From: Candidatus Poribacteria bacterium
GTDB lineage: Bacteria > Poribacteria > WGA-4E > WGA-3G
NCBI GenBank assembly: GCA_003635195.1
Contig: PYIY01000099.1
Location: 54,020-118,019 of the forward strand
Direction: 5' to 3'
Length of the DNA: 64,000 nt
Shown here: piece after piece, positions 9,201 to 17,219 of the stretch
Numbering within the stretch: the first letter of the stretch is position 1
How the letters are laid out: each line of letters opens with the position of its first letter
Position numbers and translations under genes: made by a program
The notes under the pieces: generated by a model
Seen by the model: only the letters and a program-made list of their open reading frames with translations
Databases searched by the model: none
What the model was told of the DNA's origin: nothing

Positions 9201-10199
9201 ATGTTAATGACAAAACAAATCGCTAAATGGGCTTCCAGAAAATGCCCGAAATTGTTATGCGGTTTATTCCTACTTTTCTTTTTTATCCTAACGGTGTCGC
9301 CGGTCAGCTTTGCCGGAGTGGATGCCATGCCGCATTTAAGGCTTGGTGCCGGTGCACGCTCAATCGGGTTAGGCGGGGCATTCACAGCAATTGCCGATGA
9401 TGCCACCGCAACTGTCTGGAATCCAGCGGGGCTTGGATCTGCCCCGGATTTAAGCCTTAACTTTTCAACACAGCGGCTCGACTTGGATAGAAGCCACAAC
9501 TTCATCGCATTGACGAAAGCACTCGGTTCCGCTGGATCTATCGGGCTTGCAGTCACAAACGCAGGTGTTAGCGGTATTTCACAGTATGATAATAGGGAAA
9601 ATTACGTCGGCGAATTCGACTATAGCGCGAACGCCTACTCCCTCTCTTACGGCATCGGCATCGGGAACTTCAGTTTCGGTTTGACCGGTCGTATGCTCGC
9701 GGATAACTTCGGTTTAGAGAGCGTTGAAAACCAGAGCGGTTTTGGCGGAGTAGATGTCGGATTAATGGGACACGCACTGCACATAGATGTCGGCGAAGAA
9801 AAGGTCCCGACTTTCCATTACGGCGTTGTTGCTAAGTACCTCGGCGCAGCCATTGGCGATGATATCGTCCCGATGGTACTCAATCTCGGTTTAGCTTACA
9901 ACCTCTATATGGGCAATGTCGTTACATTCGCAGCAGACCTTGAGCAGGAGTTCGTCAATCTCGACGAGAGTGCTACAAGCCTCCGACTCGGAGCCGAATA
10001 CACCATTGTCACTTACAAATCCACTGCCTTATCCATCCGGGGTGGGGTCAGAGCTTCACGCGACACCCAGAGTCTCTTCGGTGGGTTTGGTGTGAACATA
10101 GGTGGGCTGCAGGTTGACTATGCTATCCAAGATGGTATGGCGAGTGAAATCAACGGTGTCGGATCAACTCACTTTGCGTCCCTCTCTTATAAATTTTAA
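9201..10199 (+). CDS. PorV/PorQ family outer-membrane beta-barrel protein
   Basis: The product is 332 residues. An upstream ATG at 9174 is possible, but GGAGG sits six bases before the ATG at 9201, which leaves a normal signal peptide (…LLFFFILTVSPVSFAG). The mature start 'LRLGAGARSIGLGGAFTAIADD..A..WNPAGL' is the hallmark of the PorV/PorQ (UPF0164) family, and the rest is alternating beta-strand ending in an aromatic 'SLSYKF'. PorV-type proteins carry type IX secretion cargo at the outer membrane. Placement directly after a gene with a T9SS-like tail suggests a dedicated cargo-shuttle pair. Apart from this gene and the upstream cargo-like protein, no type IX component is visible in the window. 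Confidence 0.8.
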   Translation: MLMTKQIAKWASRKCPKLLCGLFLLFFFILTVSPVSFAGVDAMPHLRLGAGARSIGLGGAFTAIADDATATVWNPAGLGSAPDLSLNFSTQRLDLDRSHNFIALTKALGSAGSIGLAVTNAGVSGISQYDNRENYVGEFDYSANAYSLSYGIGIGNFSFGLTGRMLADNFGLESVENQSGFGGVDVGLMGHALHIDVGEEKVPTFHYGVVAKYLGAAIGDDIVPMVLNLGLAYNLYMGNVVTFAADLEQEFVNLDESATSLRLGAEYTIVTYKSTALSIRGGVRASRDTQSLFGGFGVNIGGLQVDYAIQDGMASEINGVGSTHFASLSYKF

Positions 10200-10211
10200 A
10201 GGAGAAAACTT

Positions 10212-11072
10212 ATGAAAATGATAAGAGGCACTCTGAAGTTGGTACTGATTCTCTACATCTGCGCAGCACTCAGTGGCGTTTATGTCTTGTCTGCCTCAGC
10301 ACGAATCACACCACATGACGGTGGTGATGACACTATGCTCATCACTATTGAAAAAGGCGATACCCTCTGGGATCTCTGCCAAGAATATCTCAAAGACCCA
10401 CTCCAGTGGCGCGAGTTGAGTAAGTACAACGACTTCACCAATCCACACCTCATCTACCCCGGCGAACAGTTGCGTATTCCAATCGCTATGGCAAAAGATG
10501 CTGTTGATGGTGCTGAAGAAAAACTCGTTGCGCAGCAGGAAGAACTTGAAAAGTTAAAAGTGGAATTAGCCGAATCCGAAGCGACGCGAGATAAACTTGA
10601 GGCAGAAATTAGCGCTCTCAATGAGAGTATGGGCAAGCTCAAGGCACAGCTCAAGGCACTTGAGGACAGCCTGAAATCACAAAAAGAATTGATGACGGCT
10701 GTCACAGACTCTGGAAACGAAATCGCTTCTGGCGTCAAAAAATCTCTTGAAGCCACTCAAACCGCCATCCTTAACGATATCGCTCAAGTTAACGAGCAAC
10801 TCGCAAAGTTGGGTGAGATGGTAAAAGAGCACAAAATGGCAGAGGAAGCAACACAGGATGTCATTGCGTCTATTCAAGCGGACGTGAAAATGTTCTTGGC
10901 AAGCATTGAGGCTAACCAAAAGGCAATCAACGAAGTCAAGATGATGCTTGAGGATGCCAAAGGCGTACACGAGGAACCTTCCACATCTAAACGGGCATTG
11001 GTGTTCTTAACTACAGCCGCAGCGGGTATCGGTTGGTTCATTATGAGTAGCATCGGTGGACGCGGCGAATAA
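10212..11072 (+). CDS. LysM-domain coiled-coil envelope protein
   Basis: The product is 286 residues, with an AGGAGA ribosome site upstream. The order is an N-terminal signal/anchor segment (…LILYICAALSGVYVLSASA), a LysM domain at about residues 42-95 (ITIEKGDTLWDLCQEYL ... YPGEQLRIP), a long heptad-rich coiled coil (about 100-255), and a C-terminal hydrophobic helix (LVFLTTAAAGIGWFIMSSI) followed by a basic end. LysM binds peptidoglycan, so the protein could tether the wall to a membrane. It is the last gene before a terminator, co-transcribed with the PorV-like gene 12 bases upstream. Confidence 0.75.
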   Translation: MKMIRGTLKLVLILYICAALSGVYVLSASARITPHDGGDDTMLITIEKGDTLWDLCQEYLKDPLQWRELSKYNDFTNPHLIYPGEQLRIPIAMAKDAVDGAEEKLVAQQEELEKLKVELAESEATRDKLEAEISALNESMGKLKAQLKALEDSLKSQKELMTAVTDSGNEIASGVKKSLEATQTAILNDIAQVNEQLAKLGEMVKEHKMAEEATQDVIASIQADVKMFLASIEANQKAINEVKMMLEDAKGVHEEPSTSKRALVFLTTAAAGIGWFIMSSIGGRGE

Positions 11073-11093
11073 TCGAAACGCATCACCTTTTAG

Positions 11094-11130
11094 GCAGGGA
11101 AGGTGTTTTAAACACCTCCCTGCTTTTTTT
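11094..11130 (+). terminator. Rho-independent terminator
   Basis: GCAGGG-a-AGGTGTTT pairs with AAACACCT-CCCTGC (one bulge), immediately followed by seven T. It ends the operon starting at 1050. Confidence 0.9.
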
Positions 11131-11198
11131 ATACGGTTTGCTACTGCTTGTGGTGGGGTTGAAACCCGCTAACGCTATCGGTAAAAGGGCCTCGGTGT

Positions 11199-11789
11199 AT
11201 GTCATCAAATACCGCTAAATACCCTCAACCTCCCTTCACTCAGGCGATTGAACTTTATGGCGATAGAGCCGGAAGTAAAGGGACTTTTAAATTTACTGGC
11301 TTCGCGTGGATACAGCACACGAAGCTCATACTCATCCAAGGCGACGCGCATAGCCTAAACAGTACCGCTGAATGGCGATGTTTACGACGTCTCACTGCAC
11401 TCGCACATCGCCTCAAAAAACCTATCGTTTTCTGGGATTTACCTATCGCGCATATCGCAACGATACAACGTAAAACTTCGTTGGCTTGTGCAGAAACAAT
11501 TCAGAAAACCGAATTGGAATTGCTAAGACTGCCGCACCCTATCATTACCGTTTTTGATGGCGTTGATACTGTTGATCATACCCTTCCTGAACTGATATGG
11601 AACGATGGAAGTGTACTTATCGCAGCATCCGACGCACAGTTTTCTGAACGGAAAAACATCAAGATAGCACAGCAACTTACAGACATCGCGCCTGCAATCT
11701 TGGAACTTCTGGAGCAGGCAGAGGCGGTTCCTGCCACAGAATTAATCGAAAACCGGCGAGAATCCTTGAGGAGACGTTGCAATGTTTGA
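11199..11789 (+). CDS. Degenerate AccA-like (carboxyltransferase alpha, crotonase-fold) protein
   Basis: The product is 196 residues, much shorter than AccA (about 320). The segments 'AIELYGDRAG', 'RLTALAHRLKKPIVFWDLP' and 'ELLRLPHPIITVFDG' line up in order with AccA's 'GDR', 'A.KF..PI..F.DTPGA' and 'L.VPI...V.GEGG' blocks. The glycine-rich oxyanion segments (DTPGA and GEGGSGGA) are replaced, so carboxyltransferase activity is unlikely. The last eight bases overlap the next gene, a phosphatidyltransferase, implying translational coupling and a possible role in lipid metabolism. The family link is inferred by eye from blocks and is not certain. Confidence 0.5.
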   Translation: MSSNTAKYPQPPFTQAIELYGDRAGSKGTFKFTGFAWIQHTKLILIQGDAHSLNSTAEWRCLRRLTALAHRLKKPIVFWDLPIAHIATIQRKTSLACAETIQKTELELLRLPHPIITVFDGVDTVDHTLPELIWNDGSVLIAASDAQFSERKNIKIAQQLTDIAPAILELLEQAEAVPATELIENRRESLRRRCNV

Positions 11790-12405
11790 AGCGAAATTAA
11801 AACCCCACCTTGAGATGATCCTGTCTGCTATTGCGAATAAAATGGTGGCTCTCGGTATTACAGCGAATATGGTAACGCTTTGCGGATTCTTTGTGAATCT
11901 CATCGCGACCTATTACTTCGCAACGGGGCGTCTTATTACCGGTGGGATTCTTATTCTCTTTGGTGGGAGTTTTGATATGATAGACGGAGCCGTTGCGCGC
12001 GCACAAAGAAACTTACGAGCATCGGGGGCACTCTTGGATTCCGTTATCGATCGCTATTCGGAAGGTTTTCTCTTCCTCGGAGCACTCGTCTATTTTTACA
12101 GTTTGGAGAGCCTACTGGGGATAATTTTAGCGTTTGGAGCATGGTTCGGTTCAATACTCGTCAGTTATGTAAGAGCAAGAGCGGAGGGACTCCAAATTAC
12201 TTGTAAAGTCGGACTCATGCAACGACCCGAACGCATCATCTTACTCGGTGCTGGCACACTGCTACAAGGGGTGCTCTGGTACAAATTTCCGATCATCCAA
12301 AGCACTGGGATGATTTTGCTCTGTACGCTCGGTATCCTCACGCTCACTTCGCACATTACTGCCGTTCACCGCCTGATTTTCTCTTATCACGAACTTGAAC
12401 GCTAA
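11782..12405 (+). CDS. CDP-alcohol phosphatidyltransferase family protein
   Basis: The product is 207 residues, a multi-pass membrane enzyme that moves a phosphatidyl group from CDP-diacylglycerol to an alcohol. The full signature D-G-x2-A-R-x8-G-x3-D-x3-D is present in 'DGAVARAQRNLRASGALLD' and the following 'SVID'. About six hydrophobic helices are visible. The acceptor (inositol phosphate, glycerol phosphate or other) cannot be decided. It overlaps the AccA-like gene by eight bases. Its 3' end overlaps the convergent permease gene by four bases. A second family member is at 19958-20560. Confidence 0.85.
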   Translation: MFEAKLKPHLEMILSAIANKMVALGITANMVTLCGFFVNLIATYYFATGRLITGGILILFGGSFDMIDGAVARAQRNLRASGALLDSVIDRYSEGFLFLGALVYFYSLESLLGIILAFGAWFGSILVSYVRARAEGLQITCKVGLMQRPERIILLGAGTLLQGVLWYKFPIIQSTGMILLCTLGILTLTSHITAVHRLIFSYHELER

Positions 12406-13196
12406 CCCAGCCCGAGAAGCGATACAATATCTAAATTAAAGGGCTTTAACGCAAGGTTCGTCGCAAAAACAAGCACGGTTACAACGAGCACCACTTTAAT
12501 CCATTTATCGCCTTTTTCAACAGCCCAATGGCTACCAATCCATGCACCCGTAGCGTTCCCTATCGCTAACGTCAAACCTAAAGTCCAATCAACCTGCTTT
12601 TCCATGATAAAAATACCGAGTGCCAGCACGGTATAAAAGAAGATAACTAAAACCTTAATCGCATTCGTCCGAACCAGGTCGATACCTGTCAAAAGGCGCA
12701 GGGCTGTTATAACGAGTAGCCCCACACCCGCTTGAATGAAACCCCCGTAAATCCCGATAAAGAAGAATACAACCATCGCAATGACTTTAGAACCTGTCCT
12801 GCTGCTTTCGATCCTATCCTTTAACCGGGCTGTCGGATTCAGCAATGTTAAGCCGAGCATAATCAGCATCACGGCTGCGAGAATGAATTGGAACAAGGCC
12901 GCATCCGTACCAATCGCAATTTTGGCACCTATCCCCGCACCGATAACCGCAGGGATAGCCAGTAAAATGCCATACCGGAAATTAGAAACCCCCTTACGCC
13001 GGAAACCCATAATAGCACTGAGGTTTTGAAAGAAAATAGCGATACGGTTTGTACCATTTGCTAATACTGGATCGGAGGTAAGGAAGATGAGCATCGGCAG
13101 TGCCAACAACGATCCGCCGGCAGCAACCGTATTTATGAAACCTGCGCAAATACCTGTCCCAAAAAGTAAAACGGTGTGTAAAAGGTTGAAGTCCAC
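12402..13196 (-). CDS. TauE/SafE (TSUP) family anion permease
   Basis: The product is 264 residues with about eight membrane helices. The N-terminal 'GICAGFINTVAAGGSLLALPML' block, with its repeat around 'GIYGGFIQAGVGLLVITALRLL', is typical of TSUP exporters/importers of sulfite, sulfoacetate or similar small anions. The start is GTG. The AGGAGG ribosome site overlaps the stop of the small membrane protein gene upstream (13209), so the two are probably coupled. In a sulfatase-rich genome, sulfite or sulfonate movement is plausible but unproven. Confidence 0.82.
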   Translation of the reverse strand: MDFNLLHTVLLFGTGICAGFINTVAAGGSLLALPMLIFLTSDPVLANGTNRIAIFFQNLSAIMGFRRKGVSNFRYGILLAIPAVIGAGIGAKIAIGTDAALFQFILAAVMLIMLGLTLLNPTARLKDRIESSRTGSKVIAMVVFFFIGIYGGFIQAGVGLLVITALRLLTGIDLVRTNAIKVLVIFFYTVLALGIFIMEKQVDWTLGLTLAIGNATGAWIGSHWAVEKGDKWIKVVLVVTVLVFATNLALKPFNLDIVSLLGLG

Positions 13197-13208
13197 TTTG
13201 GGTTTCTA

Positions 13209-13487
13209 TTACCTCCTTTTTTCGGATGAATCGGATCGCATTCGGCGATATTTCGCAACCCCAATTAAGATCAGCGCAGTAAGGTTGCCAACGACAATGG
13301 CACTTCCAACTCCCGTAATTGCCAGAAAACCACCGACCTGAAGGATGCCATCTCCAAACGGACAGTGCCAGTGTAGACTAAAAATAGCCACGCTTGGAAT
13401 CAATAAACCGAGGATAAAACCTATTCCTGCAGCAATACCAGCGACATTCTGAAATTTCTTCAGTGCTGGTAGTTGAATTTCAAACAT
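13209..13487 (-). CDS. Small hypothetical membrane protein
   Basis: The product is 92 residues with two predicted membrane helices (IAAGIGFILGLLIPSVAIF and FLAITGVGSAIVVGNLTALILIG) and a basic C-terminus. I do not recognise a family. Its stop codon TAA is inside the AGGAGGTAA that serves the downstream permease gene, which argues for a real co-translated unit. Confidence 0.55.
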   Translation of the reverse strand: MFEIQLPALKKFQNVAGIAAGIGFILGLLIPSVAIFSLHWHCPFGDGILQVGGFLAITGVGSAIVVGNLTALILIGVAKYRRMRSDSSEKRR

Positions 13488-13584
13488 CTGTGTCTTCTCT
13501 TTTCAATCTATTAGGACTTGCGAAATATCTTCCTTTGCTTGCAGGATCGGAAGTGTTTTTGCTTAGGTGTTTCCCCTAGGAAGA

Positions 13585-13616
13585 GTGAAAGCGTGGAAGG
13601 AACTTCCATCCTTTCA
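13585..13616. repeat. Intergenic hairpin
   Basis: GTGAAAG-c-GTGGAAG-gaa-CTTCCAT-c-CTTTCAC folds into a 14-bp stem. There is no T-run. It is similar in composition to the hairpin at 37746-37789. The remainder of 13488-13654 holds nothing else I can name. Confidence 0.5.
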
Positions 13617-13654
13617 CCCGCAACATCCGCTTTGTGCATAAGCCTTGTAATTTC

Positions 13655-14680
13655 TTAAGCAAGCCCCAGGTATTTATCTCTACCTTGCACGAGTGCTTCT
13701 ATCTTCCGGTCTACCACGGAGCGTTGAAGCATCCAAAACCCGCAATCCGGATGCACCCAGCCAATCCGTCCTCCCCCTAACACTTTTTCAGCTTTTTCTA
13801 TGCTGGATGCTACGTCGTCAGGTGTTTCTATCGGATTGATCTTCACATCAATGACACCGATACCAAGGACAATATCTGATGTAACTGCCTGAAGTGCCTC
13901 AAGATCCGCTTCAGGACGGTGTTGCAGCTCCAAAACGAGATGATCGCATCGGAGCATATTCAGGAAGTCGATAAGAGCCTTCCAGTTGCCTTTTTGAATA
14001 ACCTGGCCCCCGTAGTTTCCAAAGCAGAAATGAACCGCTTTTTCTCCTTCAAACGCATCAAGGACAATATTGATAGCCTCGGCGGCGCGGGGCGCGTCTT
14101 GCGGGTTACCGGGTATATTGGCTTCGTCAATTTGGAAGCAAGCACAATCGAGTTCTTGTACCTGTGCTGCCAAAACTGTCGCCAAAGCAGTCAGCAGCGC
14201 GTCAAAGTCGCCGTAGTGTTTATCCAATAACGTCCGTGCAAGCATATACGGACTTGTTACCGTAAATTTGATATTTTTACCAGCAACACCAACAGCACGC
14301 TCGCAATCGGAAACAAGGTTTAACGAGCCTTCCCCTAACGATCCTTCAACAACGCCAGCAGGTTTCGCCCGAAAAGACATCGTTTGCATCTGCCGAAACT
14401 CATGCCACTCCTGCCTTCCGACTTCTGCTCTTATCCCCGAAAGTGGGCGAATGAAATAATCAATCATTCCATTGGTATCTGGATGGTTCGGATCAAAGCG
14501 ATAGAGTTCCCCATCTGTCGGCAGGTCAATACCACGTTGCCGCTGAATATCCACGACAACGCGTGTCGCATCAAGGAGCGACTGTTCCGTCGGCATTGAC
14601 AGCAGCCAAGCCGGTACCGGATAAGAACCGACAGTTGTAGTTAATATTTCTGGTTTGTTTGATAGGTTTTTCACCTGCAC
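13655..14680 (-). CDS. MetE-like (cobalamin-independent methionine synthase C-terminal domain) protein
   Basis: The product is 341 residues, the size of a single catalytic barrel rather than full MetE (about 750). The opening 'TTTVGSYP' and zinc-ligand motifs H-x-C ('VHFC'), E ('LELQHR') and C ('HPDCGF') are in the order expected for the MetE/UROD-like methyltransferases. It therefore probably binds zinc and transfers a methyl group from a donor to a thiol. Stand-alone versions may use methylcobamide proteins or other donors. It starts GTG six bases after the stop of the lipoprotein gene, so the two are co-transcribed. Confidence 0.78.
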   Translation of the reverse strand: MQVKNLSNKPEILTTTVGSYPVPAWLLSMPTEQSLLDATRVVVDIQRQRGIDLPTDGELYRFDPNHPDTNGMIDYFIRPLSGIRAEVGRQEWHEFRQMQTMSFRAKPAGVVEGSLGEGSLNLVSDCERAVGVAGKNIKFTVTSPYMLARTLLDKHYGDFDALLTALATVLAAQVQELDCACFQIDEANIPGNPQDAPRAAEAINIVLDAFEGEKAVHFCFGNYGGQVIQKGNWKALIDFLNMLRCDHLVLELQHRPEADLEALQAVTSDIVLGIGVIDVKINPIETPDDVASSIEKAEKVLGGGRIGWVHPDCGFWMLQRSVVDRKIEALVQGRDKYLGLA

Positions 14681-14686
14681 GGTACC

Positions 14687-15697
14687 CTATTTGTTCATCA
14701 GCTCAAAGGATTCAAGTTCAAAAACGGTGTCGACTGTTAAATCACCTCGAGTCTGTGATTGTGTAAATTTGACGATACCCACATCCGGCGCAATCCATTT
14801 TTTCACGACAGTGACATCAAGTGGGAAATCTTGGTTGCCAATATCGAAACCCCACCAAAATGATTCCTGAACCTGAAAGACATGTTCAAAAGTTCCAGCT
14901 GACACAGTCACAGTCTCTTCTGAAAGCACCTCAAATTCGTCAAGTCCATCGCCAAGCGGGAAAAGTTCCGGCACTAATTTTGCCTGAAAACTAACATCCC
15001 ACTTCTCGCCCGGGATAAGTGGAAATTGATATAAAGGCAGGAACGGCTCGAACAGAATTGTGTCCCCTGTCCCGGATGTAGTATTCTGCGCGTGCTGCAC
15101 AATACCGGATACCTCACCTTTTTCATCAAGGCGCGGTCCCAAGTAAGAGTAGTTTACAATGTTCTCCAAACCCTCATCCATGCTCGATTTCTCAAGCACA
15201 AAACTCTCGACAGTTTTTCCGCCGGTGCGTTGAATCTGAATGGTATCTATGATTTCAAAAGTAATTTTACTACCCTTTTCATCGCGATAGTGCCAAGTGT
15301 TCCCCACAGCCAGTGGATAATAATTGCCAGGTCGCGTCTGCCACACTTGGATATCCAGTGTGCTTCTTGTGGTGTGTTCGCCATCGCTGACTGTAACTTC
15401 AATTTGATACTTCTGTTCGGTTTCGGGTGCCTGCCAGACTGCACCAGAGGCGTTCTCCGTTAGTTCACCGCCTGTAACTGACCATGTATATGATAAAACA
15501 TCATTCTCAAGGTCACCAGCGACCAAACGAATTATCACTTCTTCCCCTGGAGGAACTATATCTGATTCCGCTTCAAAGGTTAAAATGCGTGGCGCGAGAT
15601 TTGTATCCTGCGACACGTCATCGCCGCAGCCTAATCCAACACATATCAGTAAAAACCAAAGGATTTTCCAGACATCAGTCATTTTTTTTACGTTCAT
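14687..15697 (-). CDS. Lipoprotein with PKD/Ig-like domain and 'AGTF...WIAPDVGIVKF' domain
   Basis: The product is 336 residues. The N-terminus has a hydrophobic segment ending in a lipobox (VGLGC), so it is membrane anchored. Residues about 33-115 form a PKD/cadherin-like beta domain ('DLENDVLSYTWSV'). From about 120 it has 'YYPLAVGNTWHY', then 'VSAGTFEHVFQV' and 'WIAPDVGIVKF'. This last arrangement is shared with the secreted protein at 52832, which starts with 'YFPGALGSYWVY' and has the same two C-terminal motifs. The function is unknown. The shared fold resembles domains in lipocalin-like secreted proteins of unknown role. Confidence 0.6.
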   Translation of the reverse strand: MNVKKMTDVWKILWFLLICVGLGCGDDVSQDTNLAPRILTFEAESDIVPPGEEVIIRLVAGDLENDVLSYTWSVTGGELTENASGAVWQAPETEQKYQIEVTVSDGEHTTRSTLDIQVWQTRPGNYYPLAVGNTWHYRDEKGSKITFEIIDTIQIQRTGGKTVESFVLEKSSMDEGLENIVNYSYLGPRLDEKGEVSGIVQHAQNTTSGTGDTILFEPFLPLYQFPLIPGEKWDVSFQAKLVPELFPLGDGLDEFEVLSEETVTVSAGTFEHVFQVQESFWWGFDIGNQDFPLDVTVVKKWIAPDVGIVKFTQSQTRGDLTVDTVFELESFELMNK

Positions 15698-15811
15698 GAT
15701 ATTTTTCCATGTATGTTAACTGTTTCTCCAGAAAATACCTGATAAATTTCAGCAGAAACCCTGTCAGGAAGTATCTTCGGTTAGCGGATTAATACCCGCA
15801 TCCTTAGGCTT

Positions 15812-16552
15812 TTATCCATCAAAAGGTTTACCCCGTAAGACTTCACGAGATTGGGTCGCACCATTTCCTGTTACATTGTAAGCGAAGGTGTTCATCAACC
15901 GATCATTCGGCGAATTATTCGGTGCGGAGCCGTGGATAATCAGCGCGTTAAAGAACACACCATCCCCCGGTTCCATTTCGACTGCCACAGCATCTTCACG
16001 TTCTTGATAGTGACCGGGCAAAAAAACACCAAAGGTCTGCTGTTTCCGTTCATGTTCTTGCAAGCCCCAATTATGGCTTCCGGGAACAAACTGAATACAT
16101 CCGTTCTCAAGGTTCGCCTCGTTGATAGCTAACTGACAATTAATCATAACAGGTTTGTTGTTATCATTTTTCCAGTAAGCATAATCCTGATGCCACGGAA
16201 TAGCCGTACCATCTCCACCCGCTTTCGGGAGCAATTTACTGTGATACAGTGAAATGTTTTCACCCATCATGACTTCCAATATATCTAATACAGCATCGCA
16301 GCGAAGCAGACGATCGAGGGTTGGACTTACCAACTCACTATGCATTAACTGCTTAATACGGGGTGGATGGTCGTCCGAATCGTAGACTTCCCAAGAGATT
16401 CCGATACCGTCAGTCGGTTGTTCCGCCATGCGATTGTGTATATCTTGGATTTCTTCCTGAATTTTCGTAATATCTTCTGAAGAGACAAGCCCTTTTTTCA
16501 AGAAATAGCCATTTGCCTCATAAAATTGTTGTTCTTCGTTCGTAAGTCCCAT
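15812..16552 (-). CDS. Phytanoyl-CoA dioxygenase family protein
   Basis: The product is 246 residues, a complete Fe(II)/2-oxoglutarate oxygenase. The iron site is visible as H-x-D in 'PWHQDYAYW' and the distal His in 'IIHGSAPNNS', with the family strand 'QFVPGSHNWG' between them and an Arg ('NDRLMN') for 2-oxoglutarate. AAGGAG lies eight bases before the ATG. It stands alone, so no pathway is implied. The 285-base region upstream is shared with the divergent MazG-like gene. Confidence 0.9.
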   Translation of the reverse strand: MGLTNEEQQFYEANGYFLKKGLVSSEDITKIQEEIQDIHNRMAEQPTDGIGISWEVYDSDDHPPRIKQLMHSELVSPTLDRLLRCDAVLDILEVMMGENISLYHSKLLPKAGGDGTAIPWHQDYAYWKNDNNKPVMINCQLAINEANLENGCIQFVPGSHNWGLQEHERKQQTFGVFLPGHYQEREDAVAVEMEPGDGVFFNALIIHGSAPNNSPNDRLMNTFAYNVTGNGATQSREVLRGKPFDG

Positions 16553-16709
16553 ACGATTTCTCCTTAACCTATCCAGCGCAATCGCTAAATGGTGAATCCT
16601 TCCTTCTAAATGAAATTGGCATTTAAAGTATATATCAAGATTCCAGAAAAATCAAGGGATTTCCATTTTAATTGCCTATTTGAACGGCTGCTAACAGAAA
16701 AAAGTTTAC

Positions 16710-16738
16710 TTGCATTGCAGGTGCTGCTACAATATAGA
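16710..16738 (+). promoter_or_regulatory. Possible sigma70 promoter
   Basis: TTGCAT at 16710-16715, 17-base spacer, TATAGA at 16733-16738. It reads toward the MazG-like gene at 16838. The match is moderate. Confidence 0.4.
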
Positions 16739-16837
16739 TGGTTTAAAAGTCACGCAAATTCCGTGCTGTAAGTGCTATCTCACCTAAACGCTTAAAGGTC
16801 GCGTAAATCTGATACATGTCACCAAAGTGGAGATGAA

Positions 16838-17200
16838 TTGATAGATATGGACTACACACTCGAAAATTGCCAAAAGATTGTAGACGACTGGATCCACACC
16901 CTTGGAATTCGGTATTTCTCAGAATTAACCAATACTGCCATTCTCATGGAAGAAGTCGGAGAATTAGCACGGATTATGGCGCGTCAATACGGCGAGCAGA
17001 GTTTCAAGGAGACCGAGAAAGACCTTGATATCGGTGAGGAGATAGCGGATATCTTGTTTGTGCTTATCTGTCTCGCGAATCAGACAGGCGTTGAACTTGA
17101 AGAGGCATTCAAGAAAAACTTGGAGAAAAAGACCCGACGGGATAAGGAACGCCATAGTGGAAATCCAAAACTCCAGAAAAACGGAGGCTCGCGCACTTAA
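16838..17200 (+). CDS. MazG-like nucleotide pyrophosphohydrolase
   Basis: The product is 120 residues, an all-alpha NTP pyrophosphatase. The metal-binding pattern is clear: 'MEEVGELAR' (EExxE) followed by 'IGEEIADILFVL' (ExxD). Such enzymes hydrolyse house-cleaning or signalling nucleotides to monophosphates. A TTG start has GGAG five bases upstream. The ATG three codons later is the alternative. It sits 19 bases before the TPR-transglutaminase gene, probably in one transcript. Confidence 0.85.
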   Translation: MIDMDYTLENCQKIVDDWIHTLGIRYFSELTNTAILMEEVGELARIMARQYGEQSFKETEKDLDIGEEIADILFVLICLANQTGVELEEAFKKNLEKKTRRDKERHSGNPKLQKNGGSRT

Positions 17201-17219
17201 CCGCTGGAGGAAATAGATA

